From Candidatus Altimarinota bacterium (GTDB lineage Bacteria; Patescibacteriota; Gracilibacteria; BD1-5; UBA6164), in assembly GCA_002749055.1 (NCBI GenBank), contig PDTW01000027.1, positions 1 to 50,495 of the forward strand: a DNA stretch of 50,495 nucleotides. The letters are read 5' to 3'. Below the pieces are notes generated by a model that worked only from the letters and a program-made list of their open reading frames with translations, ran no database searches and had not been told where the DNA came from. The stretch's first letter is position 1. Each line of letters opens with the position of its first letter. A program made the position numbers and the translations under genes. This document shows, one piece after another, positions 1 through 9,070 of the stretch.

Positions 1-91
1 TTCTTTTTTTATACCATTTTTCAAATCCAAAAATTTCTTCTAATTCATGAATAATAAATAAAACAGGGAATAAATATATAATGTAGTCCAT
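1..91 (-). CDS. HXXEE domain protein, 3' part outside window
   Basis: Only the first 30 codons lie in the window. They begin at an ATG and read as a hydrophobic stretch followed by HELEE, then an aromatic/basic segment (FEKWYKK). The HxxEE motif just after a transmembrane segment is the hallmark of the small membrane family named after it, whose function is unknown. The gene starts 12 bases after the stop of ogt on the same strand, so the two are probably co-transcribed. It is cut by the window edge, so length and remaining helices cannot be judged. Confidence 0.65.
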   Translation of the reverse strand, partial: MDYIIYLFPVLFIIHELEEIFGFEKWYKKR

Positions 92-102
92 TAAAAAAAA
101 TA

Positions 103-618
103 TTAAAAAATATTTTCCCTCTCCAACATCAACAATCTCTTTTTCACAGCAACTCCTCAACCATATCAACCAATTGAGCCACTCTTTTCAATAATTCTAT
201 GACAGGGAATAATAAGTGCAATTGCATTTGCTCCATTTGCTGAGGCTACTGCTCTCACAGCTTTAGGATTATTTATTTTCTTTGCTAAGTCTAAATACGA
301 TGCAGTTTCTCAGTATTTCAGCTCTAAAAGAGCTTCCCAAACTTGTTTTTGAAATGGAGTTCAGACAGTTAAAATAGGAATATTAAAACTTTTTCTTTTT
401 CATTCTAAATACTCATCAATTTGCTTTTTTACTTCTCTAATAACTTTATCTTCTTTTTCTATAAATTCTGCATTTAAACCTTTTTTAATTCTCAAATCTA
501 CTGTATTTCTCATTTTTCTAAAAGCAAAATCCAAAAGACATATTTTCCCTTCAAAAGAGCCAATTATAAGTTCTCAGATTTTTGTTTTATAGTGAGAAGT
601 ATTGATTATATTTTTCAT
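103..618 (-). CDS. ogt: Methylated-DNA--protein-cysteine methyltransferase
   Basis: 171 residues. Removes alkyl groups from O6-alkylguanine in DNA by irreversible transfer to its own cysteine. The catalytic motif IIPCHRII is present with Cys at about residue 139. It is preceded by the DNA-binding helix-turn-helix region (TPFQKQVWEALLEL, SYLDLAKKI, AVRAVASANGAN) and followed by a GG-rich C-terminus, in the order and size usual for Ogt. Four glycines are TGA, two of them in the C-terminal GGYGG segment, so it is full length only under code 25. Start: the ATG that gives a normal Ogt N-terminus. Lies 12 bases upstream of the HXXEE gene. It is one of two alkylation-repair type genes in the first 5 kb (see the AlkD-like gene). 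Confidence 0.92.
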
Positions 619-727
619 AAATTATTTTGGAAAAAGTAATAATTATATTTTATAGTATATGTATTTTATGAAAAAAACAATTAAAACATTTACCTAGCTA
701 TTGCTTATATACGATGTTGGTAGTAAT

Positions 728-1501
728 TTACTCACTCTCAACTTCTATAATTTTTAAATCATCATTAAACACTTCTCCACTTGATATTTGTGGTGAACTA
801 TAAAGACCAAAGTGTGCTTGAGATAATTTATTCGTTATATTACCAATCTTAGCATAAGAAACCAATTCTCCATTTTGCCATACTTTAGCATAACCATTAT
901 CTCTAAAATCTAAAAATATTTTTAATTCAACCCATTGTTTTTGAGGAAAAGTAATAGTAGAAGTTTGGAAAATACTATTTTGTTCTCCCTGATTTGTCGT
1001 ATGTTGTAAATGCACAAATCCATTTGCACTTAAATTTACAAGCACTGTTCTAGCCCAATTATCAGTTTCATCATCCGTAAAAGTAGCAAAACTTAACCAA
1101 TCGTCTTCACCTTTTTTATCTTTATTTAATTCCATATCTACCCAAACCCATAAAGAAACATAACAAGGTGTTTTAAAAGGTCATTTCTTTGTTTTTTGAA
1201 ATTGCACTGTAGAATATCCTCTATGATTATTATTTACTTTTGATGTTGATGCTTTATTTGAGCCTTTAATTCAAGCTCTATGGGAATAAGTACCACTGTG
1301 AACATTTGAATTTGTAAGTTCATGAAAAGTTGTTCCAAGATGATTTTGCGGTGTTATATAAAAGTCATTAAAATCTTTTACACTTTCAAATGAGGTAATA
1401 AATTCTCTTTTTGCTTGTTTAGAAATTACAAAGTCATTAGATTCTTTACTACAAGAAAATAATAGCAAAATTAATATAGTTATCATATTTATTTTAATCA
1501 T
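728..1501 (-). CDS. Lipoprotein with ConA/LamG-like jelly-roll domain
   Basis: 257 residues. A lipoprotein signal with lipobox LLFSC ends at Cys 17, so the protein should be lipid-anchored outside the membrane. The rest is beta-rich with a pattern typical of concanavalin-A-like domains of the polysaccharide-lyase/LamG kind: a wide hydrophobic SLWVWVDMEL strand, a WVELKIFLDF strand, VWQNGEL and a FGLYSS strand. This suggests binding or cleavage of a polysaccharide, but no catalytic residues can be named. The ATG overlaps the end of the DUF2238 gene by 13 bases, so the two are translationally coupled. Only two of about 14 glycines are TGA, much fewer than in the neighbouring DUF2238 gene. Confidence 0.6.
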
Positions 1502-2130
1502 TTTTTTCAGGAATTTTTATAATTAAAATAAAACAAAACTGAAATCAAAACTGCTCCTGAAATATCAAGTAACATATCTTTTTGTGCATCCCAAATATCT
1601 CATTGTGAACCGAGGAAATTTGCTGCTTGCTCTCATCAAAATAAAATTGCATAAATCATCTCAATAATTTCATACAAAGCTCACCAAAATCAAAGAGCAA
1701 AAATTCCTACAAAAATAGCCATCCAAATATTTGTAACCCATTTTTTTCTAACTACAAGTTCAGCTACAGGATAAGCAAAAACTCAAATTAAAAAATGCCC
1801 TACTCTATCAAAATTATTTCTTCACTCAGAGAAAATAAAATCCATATTTAAAGAATTTAGCATTGCATTAAAAGTATCAAAAGGAACTTTCTCAAAAGTA
1901 TAATGACCTCAAATTGTATGGAAACATAAAAATAAAGTCATCAAGAAATATGAAGTATTTGAAAATCTAAATTTTTTAAAAGCTAAAACTAAAATTACAA
2001 CAACTATCATAACAGGAATATTTTCAGCCCACCAAGTTGCTCTATCAAGTGGTGAAATTGCTAAAAAAGTGAATAAAATTATATATATTCATAATAAAAA
2101 ATATGGAAAGTAGTTTTTTATATTTTTCAT
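1489..2130 (-). CDS. DUF2238 (YjdF-like) inner membrane protein
   Basis: 213 residues, about six membrane helices. The family signature is clear: HTIGGHYTFEKVPFDTFNAM, RNNFDRVGHF, ALYEIIEMI and the C-terminal GDIWDAQKDMLLDISGA. These conserved His/Asp/Glu positions face the membrane interface in this family, whose function is unknown (E. coli YjdF). Eleven of about 16 glycines are TGA, so the gene is well adapted to code 25. The stop lies inside the next gene's start region, giving a 13-base overlap with the lipoprotein gene. The start ATG lies 29 bases beyond the stop of the DUF4336 gene. Confidence 0.85.
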
Positions 2131-2159
2131 AAAGTTTAATTTAACTTGTAAACATTGTT

Positions 2160-2891
2160 TTAATTTGTACTTTCTTTCGTAAGTCCTACCCATTTAAAAG
2201 ACCTTCTTAAAAATGTTTCTGCATTTTCTTGAATTATTTCTCCGTGAGACAAAATAATCTTTTTTGGTTTCCAACTAAGAATTTTCTCTATATGTTTTCT
2301 GGCTTCTTTTTTTCTAAAATAAAAGCTCAAACACCAATCAATGGGCATTTTCCCATTTGGAGCAAGTACACCAGCAAACTTGGCAATTTGTCTTTTAAAG
2401 AATGGAAGTGCTTCGGGTGAGAAGTTTTCAATAAGGTCAGTTACAATTAAAACATTAGTTTTTTTATGAAAAAATATACATTCTTGCATAGCAAAAGATC
2501 CAGTAAAAAGTAATTGGTTTATATCTTCTTCCCATGGTGTATTACTCATCTCATCAAGAGTACCATCAAAACAAAGATCATCTCTTTTTTTAATTACTTG
2601 TTTTGTACCATACATCAAAGAATCAGGATAAGCCTTTTGCCATTCTTTTAAAAATAAATGATGAAGAGGGTTTGGTGATATTAAGTATTTTACTTTTCCT
2701 AGAGAATCCACCTGAGATTTCAAATCTGGAGTTAACCTTATAGGACTATGCACCCAAAGATCACCATTTGATAGCATAACAATAGTCATACGAGTAGTGA
2801 ATGGAAATGAGTAAAAATTTAAAGTTTCTCCATTAAATATCCAAAGATTTTTATCAATATTTATCATATTTTGTTTATTTTTTGATTTCAT
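2160..2891 (-). CDS. DUF4336 family protein (metallo-hydrolase-like fold)
   Basis: 243 residues from the chosen start. The sequence follows the DUF4336 pattern: MINIDKNLWIFNGE, TTRMTIVMLSNGDLWVHSPI, YLISPNPLHHLFLKEW, VLIVTDLIENF and IILSHGEII. The family is related to the metallo-beta-lactamase fold but has only part of its metal-binding residues; its substrate is unknown. A longer reading frame begins at 2906 inside a terminator-like hairpin, so I chose the next ATG at 2891; the ATG at 2867 is also possible. None of its 10 glycines is TGA, so the gene would read equally well under the standard code, which points to recent acquisition. Confidence 0.75.
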   Translation of the reverse strand: MKSKNKQNMINIDKNLWIFNGETLNFYSFPFTTRMTIVMLSNGDLWVHSPIRLTPDLKSQVDSLGKVKYLISPNPLHHLFLKEWQKAYPDSLMYGTKQVIKKRDDLCFDGTLDEMSNTPWEEDINQLLFTGSFAMQECIFFHKKTNVLIVTDLIENFSPEALPFFKRQIAKFAGVLAPNGKMPIDWCLSFYFRKKEARKHIEKILSWKPKKIILSHGEIIQENAETFLRRSFKWVGLTKESTN

Positions 2892-2899
2892 TATAATAA

Positions 2900-2933
2900 A
2901 AAACAAGAAAAATAAAATTATTTTCCTTGTTTT
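2900..2933 (-). terminator. Palindromic terminator-like hairpin
   Basis: Inverted repeat with arms AAAACAAGAAAAATAA and TTATTTTCCTTGTTTT, one mismatch, almost no loop, A/T runs on both sides. It lies between the membrane-protein gene and the DUF4336 gene. A near-identical element sits at 5048-5085 and a damaged one at about 4240-4272, so it is a repeated terminator of this region. Confidence 0.6.
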
Positions 2934-2951
2934 AAATAAATTTTTCTAAAA

Positions 2952-3827
2952 TTATTTTTGTTCAGATTCAAGTCTTTTATAGAATATATAGACAAATGCC
3001 ATTCCAAATACTGTTAAAATTGATGAAATTACAAGTTCTATAATATCTCCAACAAGCCCAGCAAAGAAATTATAACTTTGAGTATAAACAATAAAAGATC
3101 TTAAATCTTTGAAATCAATATCAACAATAGAAGGATTTGTTCAAATGCTTCCTGTTATCATTCCAACAACCCACATTATAATACCAACAAGGATACCATA
3201 AACAAAGTAGTTTCCAATAACTCTCCAAAGTTTCCCATTTGTGAGAGAAAGTTTTTTATCAAAATTTTCTTTTGTATAATTATCAGTATCAATTGAATCT
3301 ACCACAGAGAAAGAAGTTTTAAGTCCTCTATAAAATAAAAATATAAGTTGCATTACTCCACCAATTACTACAACGAATGAACCTGCCTCTATACCAGCAA
3401 TAATCATTATAAAACCAATAAGAGTTATAATAAAAGGAACTAAAACTACATACATAAATACAAACCAGTACATTTTAATAACTCCTCAAAAATTTTTCAT
3501 TCCATAACTAAAATTTGCTTTTAAATCAATTGTTTCTCCATTTGCAGCATTTTTAATACTTCTAAAAGTACAAGCAAAAACTGGAACACTGAAAACAAGA
3601 TATACTAAAAGTACAACTATTATTGCAAGTATTACTAAAATAGCCATTGCAGTTGTAGGCTCATTTCCTCCTGTAAGAGTAGCAAGTATTGTAATTATTG
3701 CTCACATTACAGCAAGCAACATAATTGCATTGTAAATAATAAATGGAAGAGTAAGTTTAATGAAATTCTTCCCATAAAGCTCAATACTTTGACTAAACCT
3801 ATCAAGAACACCTTCTTTATATTTCAT
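2952..3827 (-). CDS. Multi-pass integral membrane protein
   Basis: 291 residues with about six hydrophobic segments (roughly 25-50, 65-90, 115-140, 145-165, 200-225, 250-275), short basic and acidic loops and no recognised catalytic motif. Layout resembles the membrane domain found in front of some glycerophosphodiesterases and the DUF975-like families, but I cannot assign it. Translation requires TGA=Gly at several points (for example FGGV near residue 112). Followed downstream on the same strand by the hairpin at 2900-2933 and preceded upstream by the K+ channel gene 83 bases away. Confidence 0.6.
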
Positions 3828-3910
3828 ATAAATAAAGATTAAATAATAAATAATACTTTTTAAACTTAAAGTATGCAAAGATTATAAATAATTATTCATT
3901 AAAAGCAATT

Positions 3911-4195
3911 TTATTGTTTTTTCTTAATTTTTTTCTCTAAAAAATAAGTCCCAACTACACCAAGTGCTGCAACCACAATAGTAGTTCAATCAAGAACATA
4001 AAATGCTGTAAAAAGTCTTGAAATCTCAGTTGTAGGATGTAAGTCACCATATCAAACTGTAGTTAAGGTAATAGCACTAAAATAAAATGAAGTTATAAGA
4101 CTCCATTTTTCTAAAAAATGATACATAAAAGTTCAAAGTGCTAACCATCAAGCAATTGTGCTTATAAAAATACTGATTTTTATTTTTGGATTCAT
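3911..4195 (-). CDS. Two-TM potassium channel pore protein
   Basis: 94 residues: a first helix (residues 8-25), the pore loop with filter TTVGYGD at about residues 50-56, and a second helix (about 65-88) ending in a basic tail. This is the minimal Ion_trans_2/KcsA-type architecture, which forms a tetrameric K+ pore in the cytoplasmic membrane. The first glycine of the GYG filter is a TGA codon and the second is GGT, one of the cleanest proofs of TGA=Gly in the window. No cytoplasmic RCK or ligand-binding domain follows, so gating is not evident. Confidence 0.85.
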
Positions 4196-4239
4196 AGGTT
4201 TTTAAGTGAAATAATTAAATATTTTTGTTATAAAAAAAA

Positions 4240-4249
4240 GGGGGGGGGG
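4240..4249. repeat. Run of ten G residues
   Basis: A homopolymer of ten G in an otherwise extremely AT-rich intergenic stretch. It stands where the left arm of the repeated terminator palindrome (copies at 2900-2933 and 5048-5085) would be expected; the right arm ATTATTTTTCTTGC is intact just downstream. It is either a true slippery tract or a poly-G sequencing or assembly artefact at a hairpin. Confidence 0.6.
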
Positions 4250-4270
4250 AATAAAATTATTTTTCTTGCT

Positions 4271-5041
4271 TTAAATTTCTATTTTCCTTGTTGCATATTT
4301 TAAAATCCACTTTGTATTTTCATTTTCTGATTTTTGGTATTTTTTGATAAATTTCACAGCTTCTGTTTTATTTACTTTTAAATAATCTGTAATATTATTT
4401 GCAACTGATTTTCTGACAAATTTTATATCGTCTTCCATTAAGTTTTCCAAAATTTGAAAAACAAGTTGAGGATTTTCTATAAAAGTATCAAGTTTTGTGG
4501 ACCAAGGAAGTTTTGGTCTTGAGCCTTCAGAAGCAAGTCTACGAAGATGAAAATCATTTGATTTTGACCACTTTTGCATTATCTTTATGGTTTTTTCAGG
4601 ATATTTTCTGATAAATGGTCTGATAGCATATTCTCCCGTATTTCTTTTTGTAATTTCTTCAATAGCTTTTATTGAAATATCAAAATCATCTAAACCATAT
4701 TTTTCTACAAATTTTCCAATTGGCATGACCCAGTAAAACTCTTTAAACATTCCTATTTCATTCGGATTTTCTGGACCCAAAATTTGAGATAATATATTTA
4801 CTGATTCAAAGTAAGAAGTTGGAAAAAATTTCTTTAACTCGTCTGCATGGAGTTCTATTCTTTTAGTATAACCAAGTGTTTTACACTTTTCTTTTATGTT
4901 TTTAATATAACTTTTATCATCAAAATCTTTGTAAACAAGCTTTATTTTTTCTGCCAAAAGTTTTGCAAGATTATCTCCAAAATATTGTGTTATGCTGTTG
5001 TCTTTTATCATAATTTTTGAAATTAGTTTTAACATTTTCAT
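4271..5041 (-). CDS. AlkD-like DNA alkylation-repair HEAT-repeat protein
   Basis: 256 residues from the chosen ATG. It is built of helical pairs typical of the ALK/HEAT DNA glycosylase superfamily. The most diagnostic part is the C-terminal VRKSVANNITDYLKVN followed by an IKKYQKSENENTKWILKYA helix, and RRLASEGSRPKLPW in the middle. It likely binds alkylated DNA, perhaps excising N3/N7-alkylpurines, and complements ogt. An upstream in-frame ATG at 5092 lies in the palindrome 5048-5085, so the internal ATG at 5041 was chosen; 5011 is another option. None of its 8 glycines is TGA. It is separated from the K+ channel gene by the G run. Confidence 0.72.
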   Translation of the reverse strand: MKMLKLISKIMIKDNSITQYFGDNLAKLLAEKIKLVYKDFDDKSYIKNIKEKCKTLGYTKRIELHADELKKFFPTSYFESVNILSQILGPENPNEIGMFKEFYWVMPIGKFVEKYGLDDFDISIKAIEEITKRNTGEYAIRPFIRKYPEKTIKIMQKWSKSNDFHLRRLASEGSRPKLPWSTKLDTFIENPQLVFQILENLMEDDIKFVRKSVANNITDYLKVNKTEAVKFIKKYQKSENENTKWILKYATRKIEI

Positions 5042-5047
5042 TATAAC

Positions 5048-5085
5048 AAAAAACAAGAAAAATAAATTTATTTTTCTTGTTTTTT
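5048..5085 (-). terminator. Perfect palindrome, terminator-like
   Basis: Arms of 19 bases, AAAAAACAAGAAAAATAAA and its exact complement, meet without a loop and end in a T run on both strands. It separates the VOC gene from the AlkD-like gene. It is the best copy of the element also seen at 2900-2933. Confidence 0.65.
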
Positions 5086-5101
5086 TTCTCAATAATTTTT
5101 T

Positions 5102-5485
5102 TTATTTCATTGAATGTAAACCAACTCTATTTCCTTCAGTATCAATAATTTGAGCAAAGAACCCAAATTCACCAATATCTGTCTTTGGCACAATTATTTT
5201 TCCACCAGCTTCTTCCACGCGAGTCAGTTCTACTGATACATCTTCACAACTAAAATATACAACCGTTCCATCAGTACTTGGTTTATAACATTCTGAATGC
5301 ATCAAAGCTCCAGCTGCTCCTGCTGCATTTGGGTTACCAGCTCAAAATGCATACATTTTTGCTCAAGGCATATCAATAAATTGAAATACTAAACCAAACA
5401 CTTTTTCATAAAATGTTTTTGCTCTTTCAAGATCTGTTGTAGCAATTTCCACCCGTCCAATTGGATTTCTCATATTTGTTTCCAT
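5102..5485 (-). CDS. VOC/glyoxalase-fold protein
   Basis: 127 residues. N-terminal IGRVEIATTDLERAKTFYEK followed by VFGLVFQF and DMPGAKMYAF, then the second half GTVVYFSCEDVSVELTRVEE, GGKIIVPKTDIGEFGFFAQI and IDTEGNRVGLHS: the complete single VOC module of two beta-alpha-beta-beta-beta units. Members of this group are often annotated as glyoxalase or bleomycin-resistance-like, but the substrate cannot be told. Two of about 14 glycines are TGA. Start chosen at the ATG before TNMRNPIGR; a second Met four residues later is possible. Confidence 0.85.
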
Positions 5486-5635
5486 AGTTTTTTAATTTAA
5501 TTAATAAACATTTTTAATTATAAGAAGAAAATACTAAAAGCAAAAATTTAAAATTTGTAAAAGAAGATTTTCTTATATAATGAATTAAAATAACTCAAAA
5601 TATTTCCATATTATGAATACAATAGTATAAAAATT

Positions 5636-7471
5636 ATGAATAATAGTGTAAAAAGATTTAAATTTTCCTTAAAAGGAAGAATTTTATGGTTATATATTAA
5701 ATACCAAATTATTTCTAAATCTTTGCTTGTTATTTTTGTGCTTCCATTTTTGAGTTTTATCACTCAAATTATAATAGAAAGCAGTGGAAGAACAAACATA
5801 TCTAGTGGAGATTATATTGATTTCTTTATGAGTTTAAGTGGAATTTCTGTAATTGCCTCTGGCACCTTTATTTTAATTTTAATTTTGGCTATAGATATCA
5901 ATACTTTTATTATTATTAGCTCCCTTGTAGAAGAGAATAAACTAAAAATTAAAATTAAAAGTATTTTTATTGCTATTTTAAAATCTTTAAAAGTATTTTT
6001 CTCACCAATTGGTATTTTACTTGTAGTTTTTGTAGCCGTCATTTTACCACTTATAAATATAGGTGTGACTCTTGGTCCAATGAAAAGTTTTGCTGTTCCA
6101 AATTTTATCACTTCTGTAATTTTTGCAAATCCTTTATATCTTACACTCTATACAATAGTAATAGGATTTTTAACAATTATAAGCTTCATCTATATTTTTA
6201 CTATTCACTTTGCTTTAATAGATAACCAAAAAATTTGACAAGCTCTCAAAAGTTCAAAACTTTTAATGAAAAAATATTGGAAAAATTTTTTCATAGATTA
6301 TATATGGACTATGATAAAAGTTACTTTTTTCTGTTTTATTTTTGGAGCAATTTTATTTGGATTTTTTATATTATCAACTTGGATTATAAGCATATGGTAC
6401 CCGGATAATGAAGTTTTAGCTTTACTTTTAATGTTCTCTCTAATAGAACTATTCGCATTTTTCCCTTTTTTCTCAGTTCCTATTGCTATTTTTGTACTTA
6501 CAAAATTATTTTACAAATATAATGCATTAGAAAATAAACATATAGAGATAAAATTAGAACAAAATTCAATTTGACTTAATGAAGAAGATTTATCAAGAAA
6601 AATCAAGGTAAAAACAAAGTTAGAAGTAATTATTGTTTTGGTAATAATTTTTACATTCAATTTTTTACTTGCTTTTGTAGTGAAGGAAAATTTCTCAGAA
6701 ATATTTAAAACAAATATAAATGTAGAATTAATTACTCATAGAGGTGGTGGAGATTTGGGTGCTGAAAATACAGTTGATGGGATAAAAAAAGCTATAAGAC
6801 AAAAAGCTTCTTGGACAGAAATTGATGTACAAAGAACCAAAGATTGAAAATACATTCTCAATCATGATGTAAATTTTAAAAGAGTTACAGGAATTGAGAA
6901 AAAACCAATTGAAATGACTCTTGACGAGATAAAAAAACTGAAGGTAAAAAATAACTTTGAAGAAAATGCACCAGCTAAACCAGTCCCTACTTTTGAAGAA
7001 GTTTTAAATGTCTCAAAAGGAAAAATTGGAGTTTTCGTAGAGCTTAAATGAGAAACAGCAGATGAAAAAATGGTTGATGATGTGGTTGCTATTATAAAAT
7101 CAAAAAATATGCTTGAAGAATGTGTAATTCTATCATTGAATTATAATATTATTAAATATACAGAAAGGAAATACCCGGAAATAAAAACAGGATATTTATA
7201 CTTTTTCTCAGTAGGAGATTTAAAAACTTTAGAAGGAGATTACTTGATTATGGAAGAAAGAGAGGCTACAAAATGAAATTTAGACACAATTCATAAAGCT
7301 GGTAAAAAAGCAGTTGTTTGGACAATAAATACACCTGAATCCATTGAAAAGTTTATTCACTCGGATGTTGATGGAATTATAACAGACCATATTTGAGCGG
7401 TAAAAAAAGCTATTGAAAAATCTAAAAAAAGAAGCCATTTAGATATAATTATAGATAATTTTATGAGGTAA
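5636..7471 (+). CDS. Membrane-anchored glycerophosphodiester phosphodiesterase
   Basis: 611 residues. The N-terminal 360 residues hold about seven membrane helices (GPDPase membrane-domain type). The C-terminal 250 residues are a GDPD TIM barrel: THRGGGDLGAENT with the catalytic HRG and the ExN motif, EIDVQRTKDG, ILNHD with the second catalytic His, EVLNVSKGKIGVFVELKG, and the late VVWTINTPESIEKFI and GVDGIITDHI-like strands. It hydrolyses glycerophosphodiesters to glycerol-3-phosphate and an alcohol, probably outside or at the membrane. Six TGA glycines split it under the standard code. It is the only plus-strand gene in the first 10 kb. It fits lipid-headgroup salvage together with the acyltransferase cluster at 44-50 kb. 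Confidence 0.85.
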
Positions 7472-7647
7472 TAAGTTTTAGTTTTTAATTTAATCTATAA
7501 ATACCATTTTTATGAAACTTTTAAAAAATAATTTTAGAATATGGAGGTAAAAACCAGATTTCTTACTATTTTTTAATTTAAATCATTAAATTAATTTTTC
7601 TTAATTCTACTATTGGAAATATTTTTAAGAAAAATAAGCCTAAAAAA

Positions 7648-7669
7648 ACCTGCACATAATTGTGCAGGT
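7648..7669 (-). terminator. Rho-independent terminator for the RTX-like gene
   Basis: Perfect 9-base inverted repeat ACCTGCACA / TGTGCAGGT around a TAAT loop. Read on the minus strand it is followed by seven T. It is GC-richer than the surroundings. It lies about 100 bases after the stop of the RTX-like gene and 20 bases after the end of the in-frame tail described there. Confidence 0.85.
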
Positions 7670-7752
7670 ACTCCAACTTTTATCTTTTATTTCTTTGTTT
7701 TTATTCTCTTTAGGGCTAAAAGACTTAGTCCCATAACTCCTAATGCATTAAT

Positions 7753-9043
7753 TTATCTAACTCCCACCACCCTATCACTAAACTTTAATTTCTCAATATT
7801 TTCTAAAGTATTTTTTCCATCTCTATTTTCTTTTGTATCTTTTACAATCGTTTTTCCATTTTCAGTAAGCACTTCATATTCATCGGATTTTCCAGAGAAA
7901 ATAACTGTATTTATTCAAGTATTTCAAGTAATAGAATTATCCATATTATTTACCACAACATTATTGTTATTTTTCCCAAGCGAAGTAATATCTTTTAAAT
8001 ACTGTGAATGATTTGTATAAGGTTTTGAAACATCAAATTTGAGAGAAAAAGTTCCTGAAAAACTTGGCTCAATCCTAGCATTATAAGTGATATATGGGTG
8101 AAAAAACATTTCTGCTACATCGTATCCCATTTTATCATCTGTTTTTGTGTCTTCTCTGGTTTTTCCAACATAAAGTCCCCACATTCCATTAGTTTTGCTT
8201 TCTCTGTAAGCTCCCCAAAGTCCATAATAAGAATCAATAACTGCTGCTAAATATTCTTGTGATAAACTATTTTCTCTAGCTAACTCTTTAATCCAAGCCT
8301 TATTTTCTTCACCTATTCACCAAAGATTTTTTGCACTCCCATTTTTTTGAGCTTTTCTAATTTCTGCTTGATAATCTTTTAGAGCCCCTCTAAATTCACC
8401 ATTTCCATCAACTCAAATTCCATTATCATGCACAAAGTGTAAAATCTCTTCATAAGCTGCATCTCTATGCTTATAATTTTGTTTTATATACCAATCTCCA
8501 CCTTCAGTTTGGATTTCATTTTGATAAAGTGGTTGAGCATTTATTTTTTCAGCTACTTTATTTGCTCCATCATCTTGGACCATTAAGCAAGGCAAGAACC
8601 GAGTTATTATCAGCCATTTTATTTGCTACTGCACTTTTATCTCTACCATACTTTGAATCTGGAAAATTATTTAAATAATGCATTAAAATATTTCTTGCTC
8701 TTAGAATTTGCTCATCCGAAATTTTATCTTGAGCCACTATATGAATTGCATTTCCATTTGGAGCAACTACTTTTGTGTATCTGTTGAAATTATTTTTGTA
8801 AACAGAATCTAGAGAATCAGGGATTTTTGTAGAAATATCTCTAAGTTTTGAAGAAACTGTTTGAGAGTTTTTGGAAGTGTTTTTCAGAATATTATCTGAT
8901 TTTGTATTTTCTGTTTTTTCAGTTTTAATTTTATTTCCATCAACATCATATCCTGGTTCATTTGATAGATAGTTAAATTTGTAGATTCCTGCTGCTGCAA
9001 CTGCTATAATGATAATTGCAAGGATAATAAGTATTTTTTTCAT
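7753..9043 (-). pseudogene. Membrane-anchored RTX-tailed protein, frameshifted
   Basis: One N-terminal helix (residues 4-22) is followed by a low-complexity linker and the conserved segment KVVAPNGNAIHIVAQDKIS and ILRARNILMHYL. The frame then breaks: after the codons for SVLALL the sequence continues only in the +1 frame (MVQDDGANKVAEK) at about 8590. The second part carries HRDAAYEEILHFVHDNGIG (an ExxH...H metal-site candidate), AVIDSYYGLWGAY, the family segment AEMFFHPYITYNARIEPSF and a C-terminal RTX-like calcium-binding tail (NMDNSITGNTGINTVIFSG, NTLENIEKLKFSD). Joined, the parts make one protein of about 430 residues. A hydrophobic, Lys/Arg-ended segment continues in frame past the TAA to 7687. 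It may be a sequencing indel, a pseudogene or a programmed shift. Function unknown; probably a secreted or surface hydrolase-like protein. Confidence 0.65.
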
Positions 9044-9070
9044 AAAAATTTTTAAAATTAAAAAGTAAAA

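Noticed and set aside
2904-2906. Start of the DUF4336 gene at 2906
   Set aside because: This ATG lies inside the terminator hairpin 2900-2933 and adds only MFFII; the start at 2891 is preferred.
7535-7560. Strong Shine-Dalgarno-like GGAGGTAAA after the GDPD gene
   Set aside because: No start codon with a usable frame follows before the terminator; probably chance or a gene remnant.
7613-8011. Plus-strand frame of 132 codons
   Set aside because: Antisense to the RTX-like gene and its tail and terminator; composition is Phe/Leu/Ser-rich as expected of a shadow of an AT-rich gene.
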